Below, one piece after another: positions 11,316 to 23,568 of a stretch of 64,000 nt of DNA; within the stretch, counting starts at the first letter, position 1, and each line of letters begins with the position of its first letter. The notes beneath the pieces were generated by a model that searched no databases, had not been told where the DNA came from, and was given only the letters and a program-made list of their open reading frames with translations. This DNA is from Zerene cesonia (lineage: Eukaryota; Arthropoda; Insecta; Lepidoptera; Pieridae): NCBI RefSeq assembly GCF_012273895.1, contig NC_052121.1, positions 9,217,475 through 9,281,474 on the forward strand, written 5' to 3'. A program made the position numbers and the translations under genes.

Positions 11316-11493
11316 TATTAAATGAATTTATAGTTTTCGGGTAAACAATATCGACCATTCCTTGCAGGTGATCGACCTCTTGACTAAACATCTGTCAAAC
11401 GAATTTCATTGCATAATGCCGGTTCGATGTTATCTCACGCTATCAAGCGGAAGATTTAGACGTTTCATGTACATCGTGTTTTCTATACAAGTA

Positions 11494-11672
11494 CTAGCCG
11501 CACGCCCCGGGTCCGCCCAGGTAGTCATATATCGTAATTGAAATAATATAAACTATTCTATCTTTTAAGTTGGATCACATTGCATATGGTGAGAAAATTT
11601 TATTAAAATCAGTTGAGTAGTTTTGGAGTCCATCGCGGACGTACAATGTGACACGTTATTTATATATTTAGA
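11494..11672 (-). mobile_element. CTAG-ended element, family N
   Basis: It starts (in plus view) with CTAG and a GC-rich terminus, then 'cttttaagttggatcacat', 'aatcagttgagtagttttg' and 'gagtccatcgcggacg', and ends at 'tttaga' before T. A second copy of the same general layout lies at 24.77-24.97 kb. Confidence 0.6.
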
Positions 11673-12795
11673 TACGAGTTGGAGTTTGTCTGTGTTTTTT
11701 GTATGATCGGATCGGTTAAAGTGTAAGGTGTTTGAGTATGGTTAAAATAGCTCTGAGATCGAGGTCTACATTAAATGTTATTTAATAGTATAAAAGTAAT
11801 AGAAATTAACTTTAAAAAAACGACGTAAACTATACCGTTCCATTTTAATCAATAAATTTGTATACTTCAAGATTTCTTTAAAACTGTTGGTTGCGAAAAA
11901 TCCGCACATAATCGTGGTATCGAATATGCTTACGCATGTAATAAATCACGTTTTAAACCCATCATTAAATGTGAAATTAGAACGTTATTCTGTTTTCTCC
12001 GGCAATAAAAAATACACATAATATGTATTGAGAATAACTCCACCGTTACAGCAATTTGAATGGAACCCGATACTTTAAGATTTTATCTTAAACATTTACC
12101 ACTGAATACAGTCGTGAGATGAAACATGGTTTTGATTCAAAAATTAACAATCTTCCTTTTCTCTTTGCAATTAAAAAGTTCTAAAGGGGAGTTTAAAATA
12201 TCAACGCGGCGGAATTTAAACTAGATTGGTTATGGATAATTCTGGAAAATATGTGAATCTTTTTAATTGTTTTATTACTGATATGCGGCATACAGAGGGC
12301 CTTAGAAACGATAATGTTACGAAGAATACAATTTACTCGGTTGTTATTATCAGTTGGTAGTAATTGTAGTGTTTTCCATGTTTTGTCTGTTAGTTGATTA
12401 CTCTTAAGAGTTATACAAAACACATATAACTTTTATTATTTATTTCACGTACCGGTTAAGCTCACATCGAAAATGTTCTATAATACATACAGACACAACT
12501 AAAAAGCTACCTAACTATACTTAAACGTATAAATCGTCACAACAATTACATACTTTTAAATGTGCCACCGCTATTTAAATACAATATAATTATAGTCTTC
12601 AAAAGAAAAATTACCAAAGGTGGGCCGAGATGAAATTCCAACCGTAGTTCTTTAATTTATGGCAATTAATAAAATGTTCCGCTACACACCTGTCGTGCAG
12701 ATGCGATGATCTATCGAAGGCATGCCGCCAGAAAAACTGACTAAGCAATTGAAAAGCAGTAATGGACTATAATTCCCGAGTATTTAAAAAAAACA

Positions 12796-12960
12796 CCGTT
12801 AAGCGTGCGTCAGCGCACGAGCCCCTAGCAGCTGCTCGCTGATTGGCTGCTTTTTGTTCCACATTCGAAATAATCGAACGTCTCCACCCAGTATGTGTGT
12901 AATTACAGAGCGGCGCGGTCGTGCCTGTCACCTGCAGATAAATAAGCCCGTAAAACATTT
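12796..12960. promoter_or_regulatory. GC/CpG-rich patch, candidate regulatory DNA
   Basis: Against an AT-rich background this patch is rich in CG and GC-box-like sequence. It contains 'gtgcgtcagcgcac', the palindrome 'agcagctgct' (an E-box CAGCTG core) and 'ctgattggctgc' (inverted CCAAT box). No TATA or initiator could be tied to a transcript. It could also be an old mobile-element remnant. Confidence 0.2.
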
Positions 12961-13680
12961 CAATGAAACTAAATGCATTGCAACACTGTATGCCCATTGT
13001 GCAAAATGAAGGGAAATTTTTACCATTTATCCGATGTCATACGGCCTTTTAAAGCGACAATGTTGCATACAAATGCACCATAAAAACGCGTATCAATATT
13101 TTTACGATGCAAAACCACGAGTTAAGGAACAACTATGGTTACTTAATGTTTGACCTACATGGTTTTTATGATAGTTATCAAAGCGTCACAATAAAATGCT
13201 GTTGAATGAATCCGATATTGCAATGGTTTGTCGTAAAGCGGTCAGGCGAGTACTTTGATGTCTCGAGTTTCGGAGCTACGGACGGACGGATGGACAGACC
13301 GCACCTGTCCACGTTTCCTGCTCATTGTTTTTTTTTGCCTACGACCGTTTCCTGGTGAGATCTGTGCTTTTCCAAGAATTAAATGATTATTGTAAAAACT
13401 GCTGCGAGTGAGAAATGAAGCGATCGTTGAACTTGTATTGTTTTTAAATTCGTCGGTCTGCCGATTTATCACCATCGAGGCAGCCATTTATTCAGCGCAT
13501 TTTCTCATTATACACTTCATTATTGTAGTGACTTAAGCATTTTATCATTAGTGAAATGTTTTTCTCGTTCATTCACAGAGCGTTCTATTTACAAACATTA
13601 AAAACTGGATATTTAGCGGTAGGAAATTTAACGAATTTCTAAATATACCTCTTTACCTTCCATAACATGGTCATGTGTTG

Positions 13681-13696
13681 ATCTATGGCCATAGAT
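13681..13696. repeat. 16-bp perfect palindrome
   Basis: 'atctatggccatagat' reads the same on both strands. Short palindromes of this size can arise by chance; no flanking structure extends it. Confidence 0.7.
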
Positions 13697-14649
13697 TATA
13701 CAACACATCCAAAACCCAGCACGAAATCAATTCCAATTAGCATTACCCAAAAACTCAAACGCACCAAAAGTACCATCTCTTTTCTTTGTTAATGTTTACA
13801 CGGCAATTTCTTGGCAATTTTACTCATTGCCATTATATTGCAAATGTCAGATTTGACAGCTAATTGAGCGTTATTCATCATGTCGTGCGAGGCACAAAGA
13901 CGCCACGGTGGTACTCACACGTTCATTTTCTGCCATTAGGGCAAGAGAAAATAAAAATACATTAACTTCTGGACAAGTTTGCATGTCGTTTAGCATTCGG
14001 GTTTGTTTATGGACAGGCTGATACGAATGGGGAGAGCGATTTTGTCATTTGAATTCATGGTTTATATTATTTGTCGAACGGTTTAGAATAGTTTTCCGAA
14101 TTGAGAAAATGCAGTATTTACCATACTACGTAGAAAAAGATCTTTCTCTCACATGCCAGTCTGGATAAAAAAATCGTCTGCAATAAAGTTTTGACCGATA
14201 GACCTAGCGTAAAGACCTTAAATCTATCACGGGTCCAGTTTGTATGTATTTTAACTGCAGAAAGAGAAAGATTTCAATCTGACCTAGTAAATAAAAAAAA
14301 TAAACGAAACAAATTAGTTTTCGGCACAAAAGAACTGAGATTGAAGCAATAAAGTCCCAAGCTAGATATTACGAGAAATTAAATATAACATTCGTCTTTA
14401 TTACAAAATCGCTCTGCGCGTTACTTAATAACGCGGCTTCAACGGTGGAGGGCATTACGAATGCGAAGCATGGCTTTTGTAGATCACAAAGGCACTAGCG
14501 TCACGCTTCGTGCATGTTTAATTAATTAGATATTGTCACTGTGAACCTGTTCCTCGGGGATTGGAGATGATTTGTTGTTGAATTTGTGCTTCTATTGCAC
14601 ATGCCAATGTTATGTTATGGTTTGTTTGTTAAAGCAGCTAAATTGTGGT

Positions 14650-14985
14650 TTTTATTTATGTTACCATCGGCAATGGAGCTGGTGGGTTGCCTGATGGTAA
14701 ACGCTACCACCGCCCATGAACATTTGGTGAAGCGCAAGGTCTTTTGCAAACCTCTACAAATGGGTTGCCGACTTCGAATGGGAAAGGGATTAAGAAAGGA
14801 TAGACAAGAATAAAGGAAAGGAATAGGAAGGGTACGGAATATGATATGGGCCTCCGGCTCCCCCACTCGCCGAACGAAACACAGCAGTATGCTATTTCAC
14901 GCCGGTCTTCTATGGGGGAGTGGTACTTCCCCGGTGCGAGCTGGCCCAATTCGTTCCGAAGCATGCTCGACTACCACAATTATGG
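14650..14985 (+). repeat. Dispersed repeat family L, best plus-strand copy
   Basis: Reads 'caatggagctggtgg', 'cctgatggtaaacgctacc', 'gaatgggaaagggattaag', 'gccgaacgaaacacagcag', 'tatttcacgccggtcttc', 'ccccggtgcgagctggccc' and 'gcatgctcgactaccac'. This is the reference copy for family L here. It is an abundant lepidopteran dispersed repeat; whether it is a SINE or the 3' end of a LINE cannot be decided from this window. The overlapping frames of 75-91 codons are readings of the repeat. Confidence 0.7.
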
Positions 14986-15415
14986 AGAAATGTAACATTT
15001 TTAGCGTGTGTTTGTGGTTTTCAGTCGGTAGTGTTACTAAACTAATTAATACTTTGTATCTGTTACAACTTATCTCCGAAATGAAGATCTATCACAGGAA
15101 TAATGTAAAAACCTAAGAAATAGAGATTTATTATTATTATTATTTATTAATAAAGCATACATCTTATCTACAGGAGTCTAGAACTTAAGTCCTGGAAATT
15201 TTATGATAAAAACTCTCTCGTCTCTTACCTTTAAAAGCTCTACTAGTTTTAAGTAGACATTTTACTACAAAGCCCTTTATACAGAATATACAAGACAATA
15301 ATATTATATTGTCGTTCTCTCGTATACCATTTTAGTGATCTCCATGATCTATAGGGGCGTGCTTTGTATAAATTAAGGTAATACGAATTGCTAGTAATGA
15401 CGAAGAATATATATA
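14986..15415. other. AT-rich spacer with TTA tract
   Basis: It contains a (TTA)n-like run at about 15128-15150 and otherwise no recognised feature. Confidence 0.4.
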
Positions 15416-15615
15416 GTAGCTGCGCCCCGCGATTTCATCCGCGTAAGTCCGTATCCCGTAGGTATATTGGAATAAAAAGTTGCCTTTATGTAATTCCAGT
15501 TGTTCAGCTATCTACGTATTAAATTTAATTGCAATCGGTTCAGTAGATTTTGCGTGAAAGAGCAACAAACGCACACACATCCTTACAAACTTTCGCATTT
15601 ATAATATTAGTAGGA
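15416..15615 (-). mobile_element. Non-autonomous Helitron, family A
   Basis: Nearly complete. The terminal CTAG is mutated to GTAG (plus view, 15416-15419). It keeps 'gctgcgccccgcgatttc', 'catccgcgtaagtccg', 'ttgcaatcggttcagtag' and ends at 'ataatattagtagga'. Confidence 0.8.
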
Positions 15616-16307
15616 CGTACAGCACGCAAACTATAATTGGGGCAAAGGGTAGTGTTTAATAGCATGAGTTATTGTACATTTTATGTGTTCGGGAGTGCCA
15701 TAGTTTTTCCCTTTTATTATGAAGAGGGTAGTTTATGTGTTGTGTATTTATGTGTTGAGAAATATTTAATTTGCTTTGTTCTACCTTCTAGAATTTTGGT
15801 AGCATGGTCGATTATGCATTTTTTTATCTTCACTACATAGTATAAAACATGCTTCAACTAGTTTCAATATATTTATGTGGATATATTTGTAGCAACGTAC
15901 GAGTCAGCCAGCGCCTATTTACTACTTTTGAGAATAAGCTACTGTGATTAACTATCGCTTATAGTTTTACAGAAGCCCTAAAAAGCCAATGTCTATCAAG
16001 TAATGTGGAGCAGTTGTGAAAGAACTTGGAAATTCACCAAAGAGCGCTGTCGAGGTTAGTCTAAGAAATGCTTGATGAGACGCCATCCCCAAGGAAATTA
16101 GGTATTCAAACACTTTGACGTGAGTGAGTGATTTTCGGTGAATGCCCTTTACAAGGCTATGTGCTAATAGTATTTTACTAGTAAAGATTCAGACTTATTT
16201 CTATAGCGAATGCTTAAGTACTAGATAGATAATTCTTTAGGTGTTTTTCTCTTCCAGAATAAGTTCTAAGAATGGGATTGGTTGAAAATCTATAACGGTA
16301 TGTAAAC
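15616..16307. other. No feature recognised
   Basis: The 67-codon frame at 15637-15840 is rich in aromatic residues but has no domain or gene context. Confidence 0.4.
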
Positions 16308-16490
16308 TTATATTATAAAGAGGAAAATATTGTTTTTTGCATGAGTATTTGTAATGAATCACACAAAAACTTTTGGACCGATCGTCAAAATTCTTTTGCC
16401 ATTAGGAAACAGCATTATTACTGAGTTATATAGGCTATAAGTAAATTTTACCCCGGGCGCTGTTGGGCGACGCGTGGACGAGCGGTTTCT
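16308..16490 (+). mobile_element. CTAG-family element, family C-like, decayed 3' end
   Basis: Begins 'tatattataaagaggaaa', carries 'acttttggaccgatcg' and 'gagttatataggctataag', then a GC-rich end. No CTAG remains at the 3' edge. Confidence 0.5.
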
Positions 16491-18440
16491 ATATTAATAA
16501 AAGTCGCTTTTTATTGTTATTTCATTGTAAACTTCACTAAAGACAATTCTTCTATCATATTTTTACATGAAATAACAAATAAATAAGTATATTGAATCTT
16601 CTATGTCAAATCGTTTGTGTATCGTCTACGTTATGAAAATTTTCTGATGTTTGATTTTACATGAGTATTGTGCATTGAAGAATTATAAATTGAAATAAGA
16701 ATCGGCCATTTTACTATATAAATAAGCGAAGTAAATAAACTTACATTTATATTAATCAGAACATTTCAATTTTTCAAAGTTTTTTAATATCGATGTTATA
16801 GTGATCTGCGGCGAAATAAATCACAGTAAGCGGTGAAATAACCGTTATTCCGAAAACTTAACAGGTCCAAATGAATTAAACGTATGAAAAAGTTCACAGG
16901 AAGTCAGAATGGACTCGTAAAGTGAAATCGAACGCGCGATCGCCGCTGATAAGGTTTGTGCGTGTTTCACAAATTCCACTTTTTGTATCGTGCTCGAAAT
17001 ATCAATAGCGGATGGGAGTTTTATTTATGAGATGAAAAAGTTATATGACGGTTGCTTTAGCACGCCCAGTGTGGTTGGTTTTGCAGTGAAATGAGTCACC
17101 TTACGTAAAGGGTATGAATATTACTCTAGAACTAATACCGGGTAGTCACTACATCGGTGATTACAGGTGAGGGTAGATTTTGGATAAATATTTTAATACC
17201 CAACTGAAATGTTTATTCGTTCCACTTGACTGTATCTAGAATCGCTTGAATCGTCATGTGACAGACAGACAGACAAGATGACAATTAGTTACCATCGGTT
17301 ATGTAAGTAAACGCTTCAAAGAAGAGCTGGCAAGACAACCCAGTAGTTGGGCTTTCTTATTTCACTTCTTTACTTGTTAACTCGCCACCCTAGTATAGTT
17401 GCAAGGGTATTGTGAGACAGTAAAAAATTGTTGCATTTATAGTATTTTTCTCATAATTTAGCACAACAGTCAAGCTTCCAAATTCTACGTTGTATCCAAT
17501 AGTTTATAGCCTAGGAAATGCTGGAATCAAGTACAATATCCAATGGGATATTAAAACTCATCACTTTTGAAGACATCGGAACTCGTTGGATCTAATTACA
17601 GTATCGTTTAGTACCTGGAACAAACAAAAATAATCATAAATATATGTTTTGCAGATATTCTAACAAGTTAGATACATAATGTCATATAACAACCATACAA
17701 ATATCTTCTTAGTACTCTACACACATCAAAGTTCACTATCCTACCAGAATCATGAAGTCATTCAGATAAATTGTTTAATCGAAGACAGTCGCGTGCGTTC
17801 AGAAAAAAAACGATCTATAAGGGCTTTGTTCCAACGTCATATATATCGTCTTATCGGAAGGTCACAGGGACCGCACGCGAGGTACCTGTTGTCTGTACGG
17901 ATAGAAATATCGATTGGCATCTTTTGTTCGCAAACAATAAGTTCGAGAAGTTTCGAGAATTTTTTCAAGATGATTCCTTTGTAAGAAGGCACTGAGCAGT
18001 AAATCTATTTAATATATCTTTAGCATGAACTTTTATTAATTTTATCGAGTTATTATAGTAAACTAGCCTCTTGTCCCGGGTTTACTCGAGTTGATTCAGA
18101 TTAAAATTATAATGAAAACCAAATTCTGAGAGAAATACGATTAGCCCTATGGCTTAGATTGAAAGAGGAAGACCACCTACCTACCTCTGCTGTATACGTG
18201 AGAGAAAGAAAAGCCAAATAGACTGACGCCGTAACGCATTACGTAACAAAGCGGTCCACCCTTTCATAAGAAGTAATAACTTCATCAATCTTCATTTTCA
18301 TAATATTATTGTAGAAAACACTAAGCACTGAGAACAAAAAGAACTCAGGGGAAATAAATACGATATATTTCAAGGAGAGGCCTTTATATTTGGACACAGT
18401 TTTTACTATTTTCTTAATGCTTAATAACAGGTCCGTTCTT
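16491..18440. other. 2 kb mostly single-copy DNA
   Basis: No complete repeat is recognised. A CTAG-like GC-rich fragment ('ctagcctcttgtcccggg') sits near 18064. The two overlapping plus-strand frames at 17679-17995 share the same DNA in different phases and show no domain. The stretch 16800-17100 is relatively GC-richer, of unknown role. Confidence 0.4.
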
Positions 18441-18618
18441 TAGAAGTTAAAGACTTTTTAACGGATTACGACGATCATTCGTTATATCATTAATCCTAGG
18501 TTTCGAACACTTTACAGCAAGCGTGGTCACGGGGAGACAGTCGTTTAAAATCCGTTAGAAAGTCTTAAATTTCTAAATGTATAATAGTCACGTAAAATGG
18601 AACATAAGAAAATACTAT
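18441..18618 (+). mobile_element. Foldback retroposon family K, copy 1
   Basis: Left arm 'gacttttta acggatta' is complementary to the right arm 'aaatccgttagaaagtc'. The core reads 'ggtttcgaacactttacag' then 'gcgtggtcacggggagac', and a tail 'aaatgtataatagtcacg' follows the right arm. The flanking duplication is too decayed to be certain. See the findings for the family argument. Confidence 0.65.
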
Positions 18619-18619
18619 G

Positions 18620-18870
18620 ATCGTCCTTTTTACACGCTTTTTATTAGCTTCACCTGTATGTTTGTTTGTATGTTTGTTTGTTTGTAACTGACTTCTTTGG
18701 GCGCGATTTTGACCCACTTTAAACGGCCAGATTTCGTTCAAACTTTGTAGATTTATTGAGGACCGATGACAATACACTAATTTGATAAAATTATTCCAGT
18801 TTTCAATTTGCAAAATATGATTTTTGTTAAAGCGTGTTTTATAGTTTTTTTAAACTATTATATTTTATTC
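18620..18870 (+). repeat. Dispersed repeat family I
   Basis: Starts 'ttattagcttcacctgtatg', continues with a tandem 'tgtttgtatgtttgtt' and 'gcgcgattttgacccac', 'tttaaacggccagatttcg', 'attgaggaccgatgac'. Shorter copies at 28.19 and 38.23 kb show the same order. Class unknown; common in Lepidoptera. Confidence 0.6.
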
Positions 18871-19384
18871 AGTTTATTGTAAACAAGCCTTATGTTTATA
18901 AATGTCTATAAATAGCATGTATTAAAAATTTAATAAATCTTTTCAATGGCTCCAGGGAGCTACTCATTTCTAAATATTCGTCTATTAATTAACGCCATTT
19001 GACTTGTTCATTTATCAAGTATTACCAACATTAAATCGTTAATCACAGCCCGCATAGCAAATGTCCCCACTGCTTCACTATCGCTACAGGAAGCATATTT
19101 TAACCATTGTTTTGATTAAACACGCGGTTAAAACTGTGCGGGCGGCTTTTGGAGTCGTTTAAATAGAAATAGTGAAGTGTTACAGTAAGTACATGTTATA
19201 ATAAGGGCGGACTTGAGTTATTTCGCAAAAGCGGGGCATCCTGCCACAGTTTTTCAATTAAAGTTAATAAGAGGACTTGAGTAGTTCTTTTTCTATTTTT
19301 GTCAAATGCGAAAGGTAAATTCATTTATTTTCCACGTAAATTTTTACATACTACAGATGTTTAAGTAGTATGATCATTTTTTAT
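18871..19384. other. No feature recognised
   Basis: AT-rich DNA without recognised repeats or frames. Confidence 0.4.
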
Positions 19385-19500
19385 ATTATAGGAGACAATT
19401 AAGCCACGTCACCTGATGGTAAGAGATCAGTGTCGCCCATATACTAACACAAAGCTAGGAGCATCGCAAGTGTGTTGCCGACCTTTGAATCAATCTAATT
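19385..19500 (+). repeat. Dispersed repeat family M fragment
   Basis: 'gccacgtcacctgatggtaa', 'cgcccatatac' and 'gcaagtgtgttgccgacc' match, in reverse, the fragment at 47.2 kb and share the 'cctgatggtaag' phrase with family L. Confidence 0.5.
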
Positions 19501-19727
19501 GAACCTAATAATAAACGAAAGTTAGTAATGCGTTATATAATAAAAAATGTTTTTATTACCTTCAAATATTTCAAGTTAGTACATAAGTGAAAGCAAATAT
19601 TGTATCGTTGTTATTTATATATTTAAAAATAATATCTCTCTGCAAGCAACTTCAAGAATATTTGCAGGATTTATTCTCATCTTATCATATCAGATAATGT
19701 AGTTTGCCCATAGTATAAAATAAAGTT

Positions 19728-19933
19728 AGTATTTTCTTGTGTTTCATTTTACACGAGTATTATACATTTAGAAATTAAAGACTTTAACGGGGAGACTCCC
19801 CATGACCACGCTCGCTGTAAAGTGTTCGAAACGTCGGGTTAATTATAATATTTAATGATTGATGATTATAATTATTTATAATTATTTAATGATTGAATCG
19901 CCTTTAAAATCCGTTAAAAAGTCTTTAATTTCT
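19728..19933 (-). mobile_element. Foldback retroposon family K, copy 2, with 12-bp target duplication
   Basis: Begins 'agtattttcttgtgtttc', has a tail 'gagtattatacattt', then 'agaaattaaagac', a core reading 'gaccacgctcgctgtaaag' and 'gttcgaaacgtcgggtt', and the closing arm 'aaaatccgttaaaaagtc' to 'aatttct'. The 12-bp string 'taaaataaagtt' flanks it (19716-19727 and 19933-19944, the first T being shared or ambiguous). One arm is eroded. Strand is given so that the tail lies downstream, as in copy 1. Confidence 0.75.
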
Positions 19934-19944
19934 AAAATAAAGTT

Positions 19945-20445
19945 TCTTCTATTTGAAATGTATTTATTATTACGAACTCTTAATGTGGATTTACAGTCGG
20001 TAAATATCTTCCGAATAAGATTATTTAATTACGTAATTGTGATAACCATTTGCAAGCATTTACGTAAATTAAAAAGTTACAGACAAATCTACTTACTCTA
20101 GAGTTAATTTATAGACCAGAAATATATACATCATGTAGTCTAAAATTAGAACATATAGGAAGCTTCTAGACAGCAGAAAATCACAAGCTCTCAAACTGTT
20201 GTAACCAATTTCTAGAATTTATTACCTACACTTAACTTTGATAAATGTTAGTAATTTAACCAACGGGCCTAGATCGATATAGCATAGGCTTAATTGCCAA
20301 GTTTTCATCCTAGATTTATCGTTTTCCTACTTACAAATACCAAAAGATAAATTTCCGAGCTTAATTAATATTTTTAACATAAACATTTTGCTTTACAGTG
20401 TATTGAATATTTAACGAAACAACTTCTCCCATTTATATATTATTA
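19945..20445. other. No feature recognised
   Basis: AT-rich DNA. The 80-codon frame starting at 19859 is a chance reading that begins inside the family K copy. Confidence 0.4.
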
Positions 20446-20593
20446 CTAGTCTGCCCCGGCTTCGCCCGTGGTACATATATAGCCTATAGCCTTCCTCAAT
20501 AAATAAGCTATCTAACACTGAAAGAATTTTTCAAATCGGACCAGTAGTTCCTGAGATTAGTGCGCTAAAGCAAACAAACAAATATAGAATAGA
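20446..20593 (-). mobile_element. Non-autonomous Helitron-type element, family B
   Basis: In plus view it opens with CTAG at 20446-20449 and 'tctgccccggcttcgcccg', then 'gcctatagccttcctcaat', 'gaatttttcaaatcggacc' and 'ctgagattagtgcgc'. It closes at 'tatagaataga' before T, with a shortened 5' part. Confidence 0.75.
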
Positions 20594-21715
20594 TTCTCTA
20601 TATACATATATACACAATTATTATATATTTTATTTAAAACCTACATTTTCACATTCTCAAAATAATATATTGTTAAGTGCAAGCATAAATATAATACGCT
20701 ATCCGGAGAGTGAGAGCTTTCTATTCAAGTTCATCTTATGTTTTTCACAGCATCTCTTAAATTACACGATTCGTCACAGGCGCCGGCCGCTCCGTGGAAA
20801 CGTAATGCAAATTTAATAGCACGAGAATGGGATAGAAATTTGAATCTAGTGTATACAGGGTGCTCTTAAAATTGTCAAGAAGTCCTATATCGAGGGTACG
20901 ATGTATGTACAATCTATGAACGTACATAGCATGTGGAATTTTTACTCAAATTTAATATATTTAAGAATTTAATATTCTAAAATATAATATTTCGTAGCAA
21001 ACGATAATCTTCAATAATCAATCTTATTAGTTCTACATAAATTTAAAAAAACTATTCTGTTGGGTCTGAAAGACTTTCCCATACGTCCATTATCAAATTG
21101 TGTTTTTTTTATAAACGTACAGCCCAAATTCCGTTCCATAATTATTCAAAAAGTTAACAGTCTGTGGCGTTCGCATACAGTCGTATGTTCCTCCAAATAA
21201 CATACACAGTAACCCGCGGGTCAGTAAAATGATCGCAGCTAGTATAGAGCCTTCGCAACACATTTAGCGGTGGGCAATTATGGATTTACAAACGCACGAT
21301 TCCAACATTATGTGAGCCAAAGGGTACGAGTGATTGAAATGTTTGGCTTGGCTAAGCCACGGAATGACATTCGTAATGTAATACCGGCGAGGTAGCAACA
21401 TTATACAGGGTGTTTTATTATTATTGCTGTTTATTTGAAAACCTTGTTTATTATGGTTGCATCGGTTGTGAAATGTCTGTAGCTTGCAGTTTAGCTGCAT
21501 TGTATGTAGTTATAGTTTCTGTACGTTTGCTTCAATCAATTTGAATTTTCTTATACGATTTATTTATACTCTGTGTTAAACTTGCACCATGCTTTTGTAA
21601 AGATAAATGATTAATCTGCCTTGATATTTTAGCAAGCATAATACAACTGACTTCGTATATATTAACTATTTTAACGTGTATTTTTACAAAATTTTGTATT
21701 TGTATTATATATAAA
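20594..21715. other. 1.1 kb AT-rich DNA with one Helitron fragment
   Basis: Contains the small family A end fragment at 21208-21243 and otherwise nothing recognised. The minus-strand frames at 21264-21500 and 21532-21738 show no domain. Confidence 0.4.
21208..21243 (+). repeat. Helitron family A 3'-end fragment with internal insertion
   Basis: 'acccgcgggtc' and 'gcagctag' of the family A terminus are separated by about 11 extra bases ('agtaaaatgat'). Only the end of the element is present. Confidence 0.5.
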
Positions 21716-21756
21716 CTAGCTATCCGCCTCGACTTCACCCGTGGTACGTTTCTTCT
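21716..21756 (-). repeat. Family B 3'-end fragment
   Basis: CTAG followed by 'ctatccgcctcgacttcac' and 'ccgtggtacg' is the terminus of a family B element; the remainder is absent. Confidence 0.5.
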
Positions 21757-22265
21757 CTCAACAAGAAACTTCCTTGGGCCTTAACAAAAACGTCTAAAAA
21801 TAGCCGAATTGTTCGAGCCATTCTCTAGATCTACACTTAGCAACACATTGTGGCTATCCACTTCATTATTGTTTATAGATTATCTTATTTATAGATACAT
21901 CGAAAAAGGAATATTCGATCATCAACGCCATTTTCCGTATGTCAGCGGGCCGAACCACACAAGTCTTTACACTTCAACATATTACATGAGAAGCAATTTC
22001 ATAATAAAAGCAAGTAATTCACATGACAACAAATCATAGCAGTGACCTAGGGAGCCGAGAGTGAACTTGTTAGCTGTGCTCAGGATGCCTTAAAAGGAAC
22101 CCTGGCTGTACGTCGCTTCTCAAACTAATACTATCGCCAATAAACTAGAATACTTTGAGCTTGAGATAAAAGCTACATGGAAGATTGAAACGTTGGAATT
22201 ATCATATTGTAGAAAAATAATAATCACCAAATAACAGATTTTAAAGGGATGTACCGTGTAAAGTG
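21757..22265. other. No feature recognised
   Basis: The 76-codon frame at 21809-22039 has no domain or context. Confidence 0.4.
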
Positions 22266-22385
22266 ATACTTATCAACCGACTTCAAAAAACGAGTTCTCA
22301 GTTCGACTGTATTTTTTTAAATAGTTACTGAAAGCTTACGACCGATTTAGATGATTCTTGAATCTAGTGTCTCCCATGTTGTTCA
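22266..22385 (+). repeat. Dispersed repeat family J fragment
   Basis: 'caaccgacttcaaaaaacg', 'ctcagttcgactgtat' and 'accgatttagatgattc' match the more complete copy at 60.84-61.02 kb. Common lepidopteran repeat of unknown class. Confidence 0.6.
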
Positions 22386-22885
22386 TTTAAGGAATTGGTT
22401 TAGTATTTTGTCAAAACACATTTTTTTATTTTTTTAAAACTCCAATTATTTATTTCTTTAACAAAATATGTATTATTTTATAAACGGCGTTATTTTAAAG
22501 AAAGGCAACATAAAAACGTTCATAACTTTATCTAATTTGTTATTTATATCCGAATGCACACGGTTTTATTAAAAAGATGTTGTTAGATTTTTGATTAAAA
22601 ACAAATGTCCTTCATCCTCAATGCTTCAGCTTATTTTACTTTTCTGTCTTTTCAAACTAATTATCTAAATAAGCAAATATGCTGTGTAATTTCATTAAAA
22701 ATATTTTATTAAAAATACAGGTTGAGAAGCCGAAGGCAAGTAAACGACACTTAGGTTTAGATTGACGCTACGCTTTTAGTAAGACTAGTGTCAACTGCTG
22801 TTCTATGCCTAGAATATCAACAGATTACCTAAGTGAGAGATAACTGTAATGTCAGCGTAACCTACGTTAAACCTTGGACCTTTTA
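22386..22885. other. No feature recognised
   Basis: AT-rich; includes a short tandem 'attaaaaatattttattaaa' near 22696. Confidence 0.4.
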
Positions 22886-23097
22886 TCTTACTAATATTAT
22901 AAACGCGAAAGTTTCTAAATATGGGTTGATGTATGTACGGATGTTTGTTACTCTTTCACGCAAAAACTACTGAACCGATTACAATGAAATTTGCTACATA
23001 GATAGCTGGACAACTGGAGTAACCCATATGCATCTTTTTATTTCGATATTCCTACGGGATACAGACTTACGCGGGTTAAACCGCGGGGCGCACCTAG
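22886..23097 (+). mobile_element. Non-autonomous Helitron, family A, intact ends
   Basis: From 'tcttactaatattataaac' to 'gggcgcacctag' followed by T, preceded by A, so the insertion is between A and T as for Helitrons. The terminal hairpin is CGCGG/CCGCG with a loop change (gttaaa). Confidence 0.85.
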
Positions 23098-23568
23098 TTA
23101 TCTACTAAATCACAGAAATCTCGGTTGGAAACGTGATTAGACATTTCTAGATTTGATCTTGAGTTATCTCTCATTAGATTCATCTTTATCGTAATGGAAA
23201 CCGATTTTATATCGAAATAAATAACGAAAATGTGAATTTTCGATGGTATTTCATTTTAATTTATCTCCAAACCACTTTATAATGAAGAAATCTCGGAGAT
23301 CATACTAAATTATTATCATCTTCGTTTCTTTGTTTAATTACAAGAGTCATAGTCTCTTAAGAGCTTTCAATAACTCGGAACTAACGTTCCCACAGAATCT
23401 TATGTTGAATATACTTGCCCCAATTGCTTACTAATTATCAGTAATTACTACCATACGAAGTTATATCAAATTAGCATTATACATGCAATAGAGTACAGGT
23501 GGGAGTTGGTAGAATAAGATAGGAGAATTTCCACTTTAATAACTTAGCTTCACGCCTACAGAAATTTT
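23098..23568. other. No feature recognised
   Basis: AT-rich DNA without recognised repeats. Confidence 0.4.

Larger units (their letters stand above)
11673..14649. other. 3 kb largely single-copy DNA
   Basis: No transposon copies are recognised in this longest repeat-poor stretch of the left half. It contains the GC-rich patch at 12796-12960, a 16-bp perfect palindrome at 13681-13696 and several short frames on the minus strand without domains. Such stretches are where regulatory DNA would be expected; that is inference only. Confidence 0.45.
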
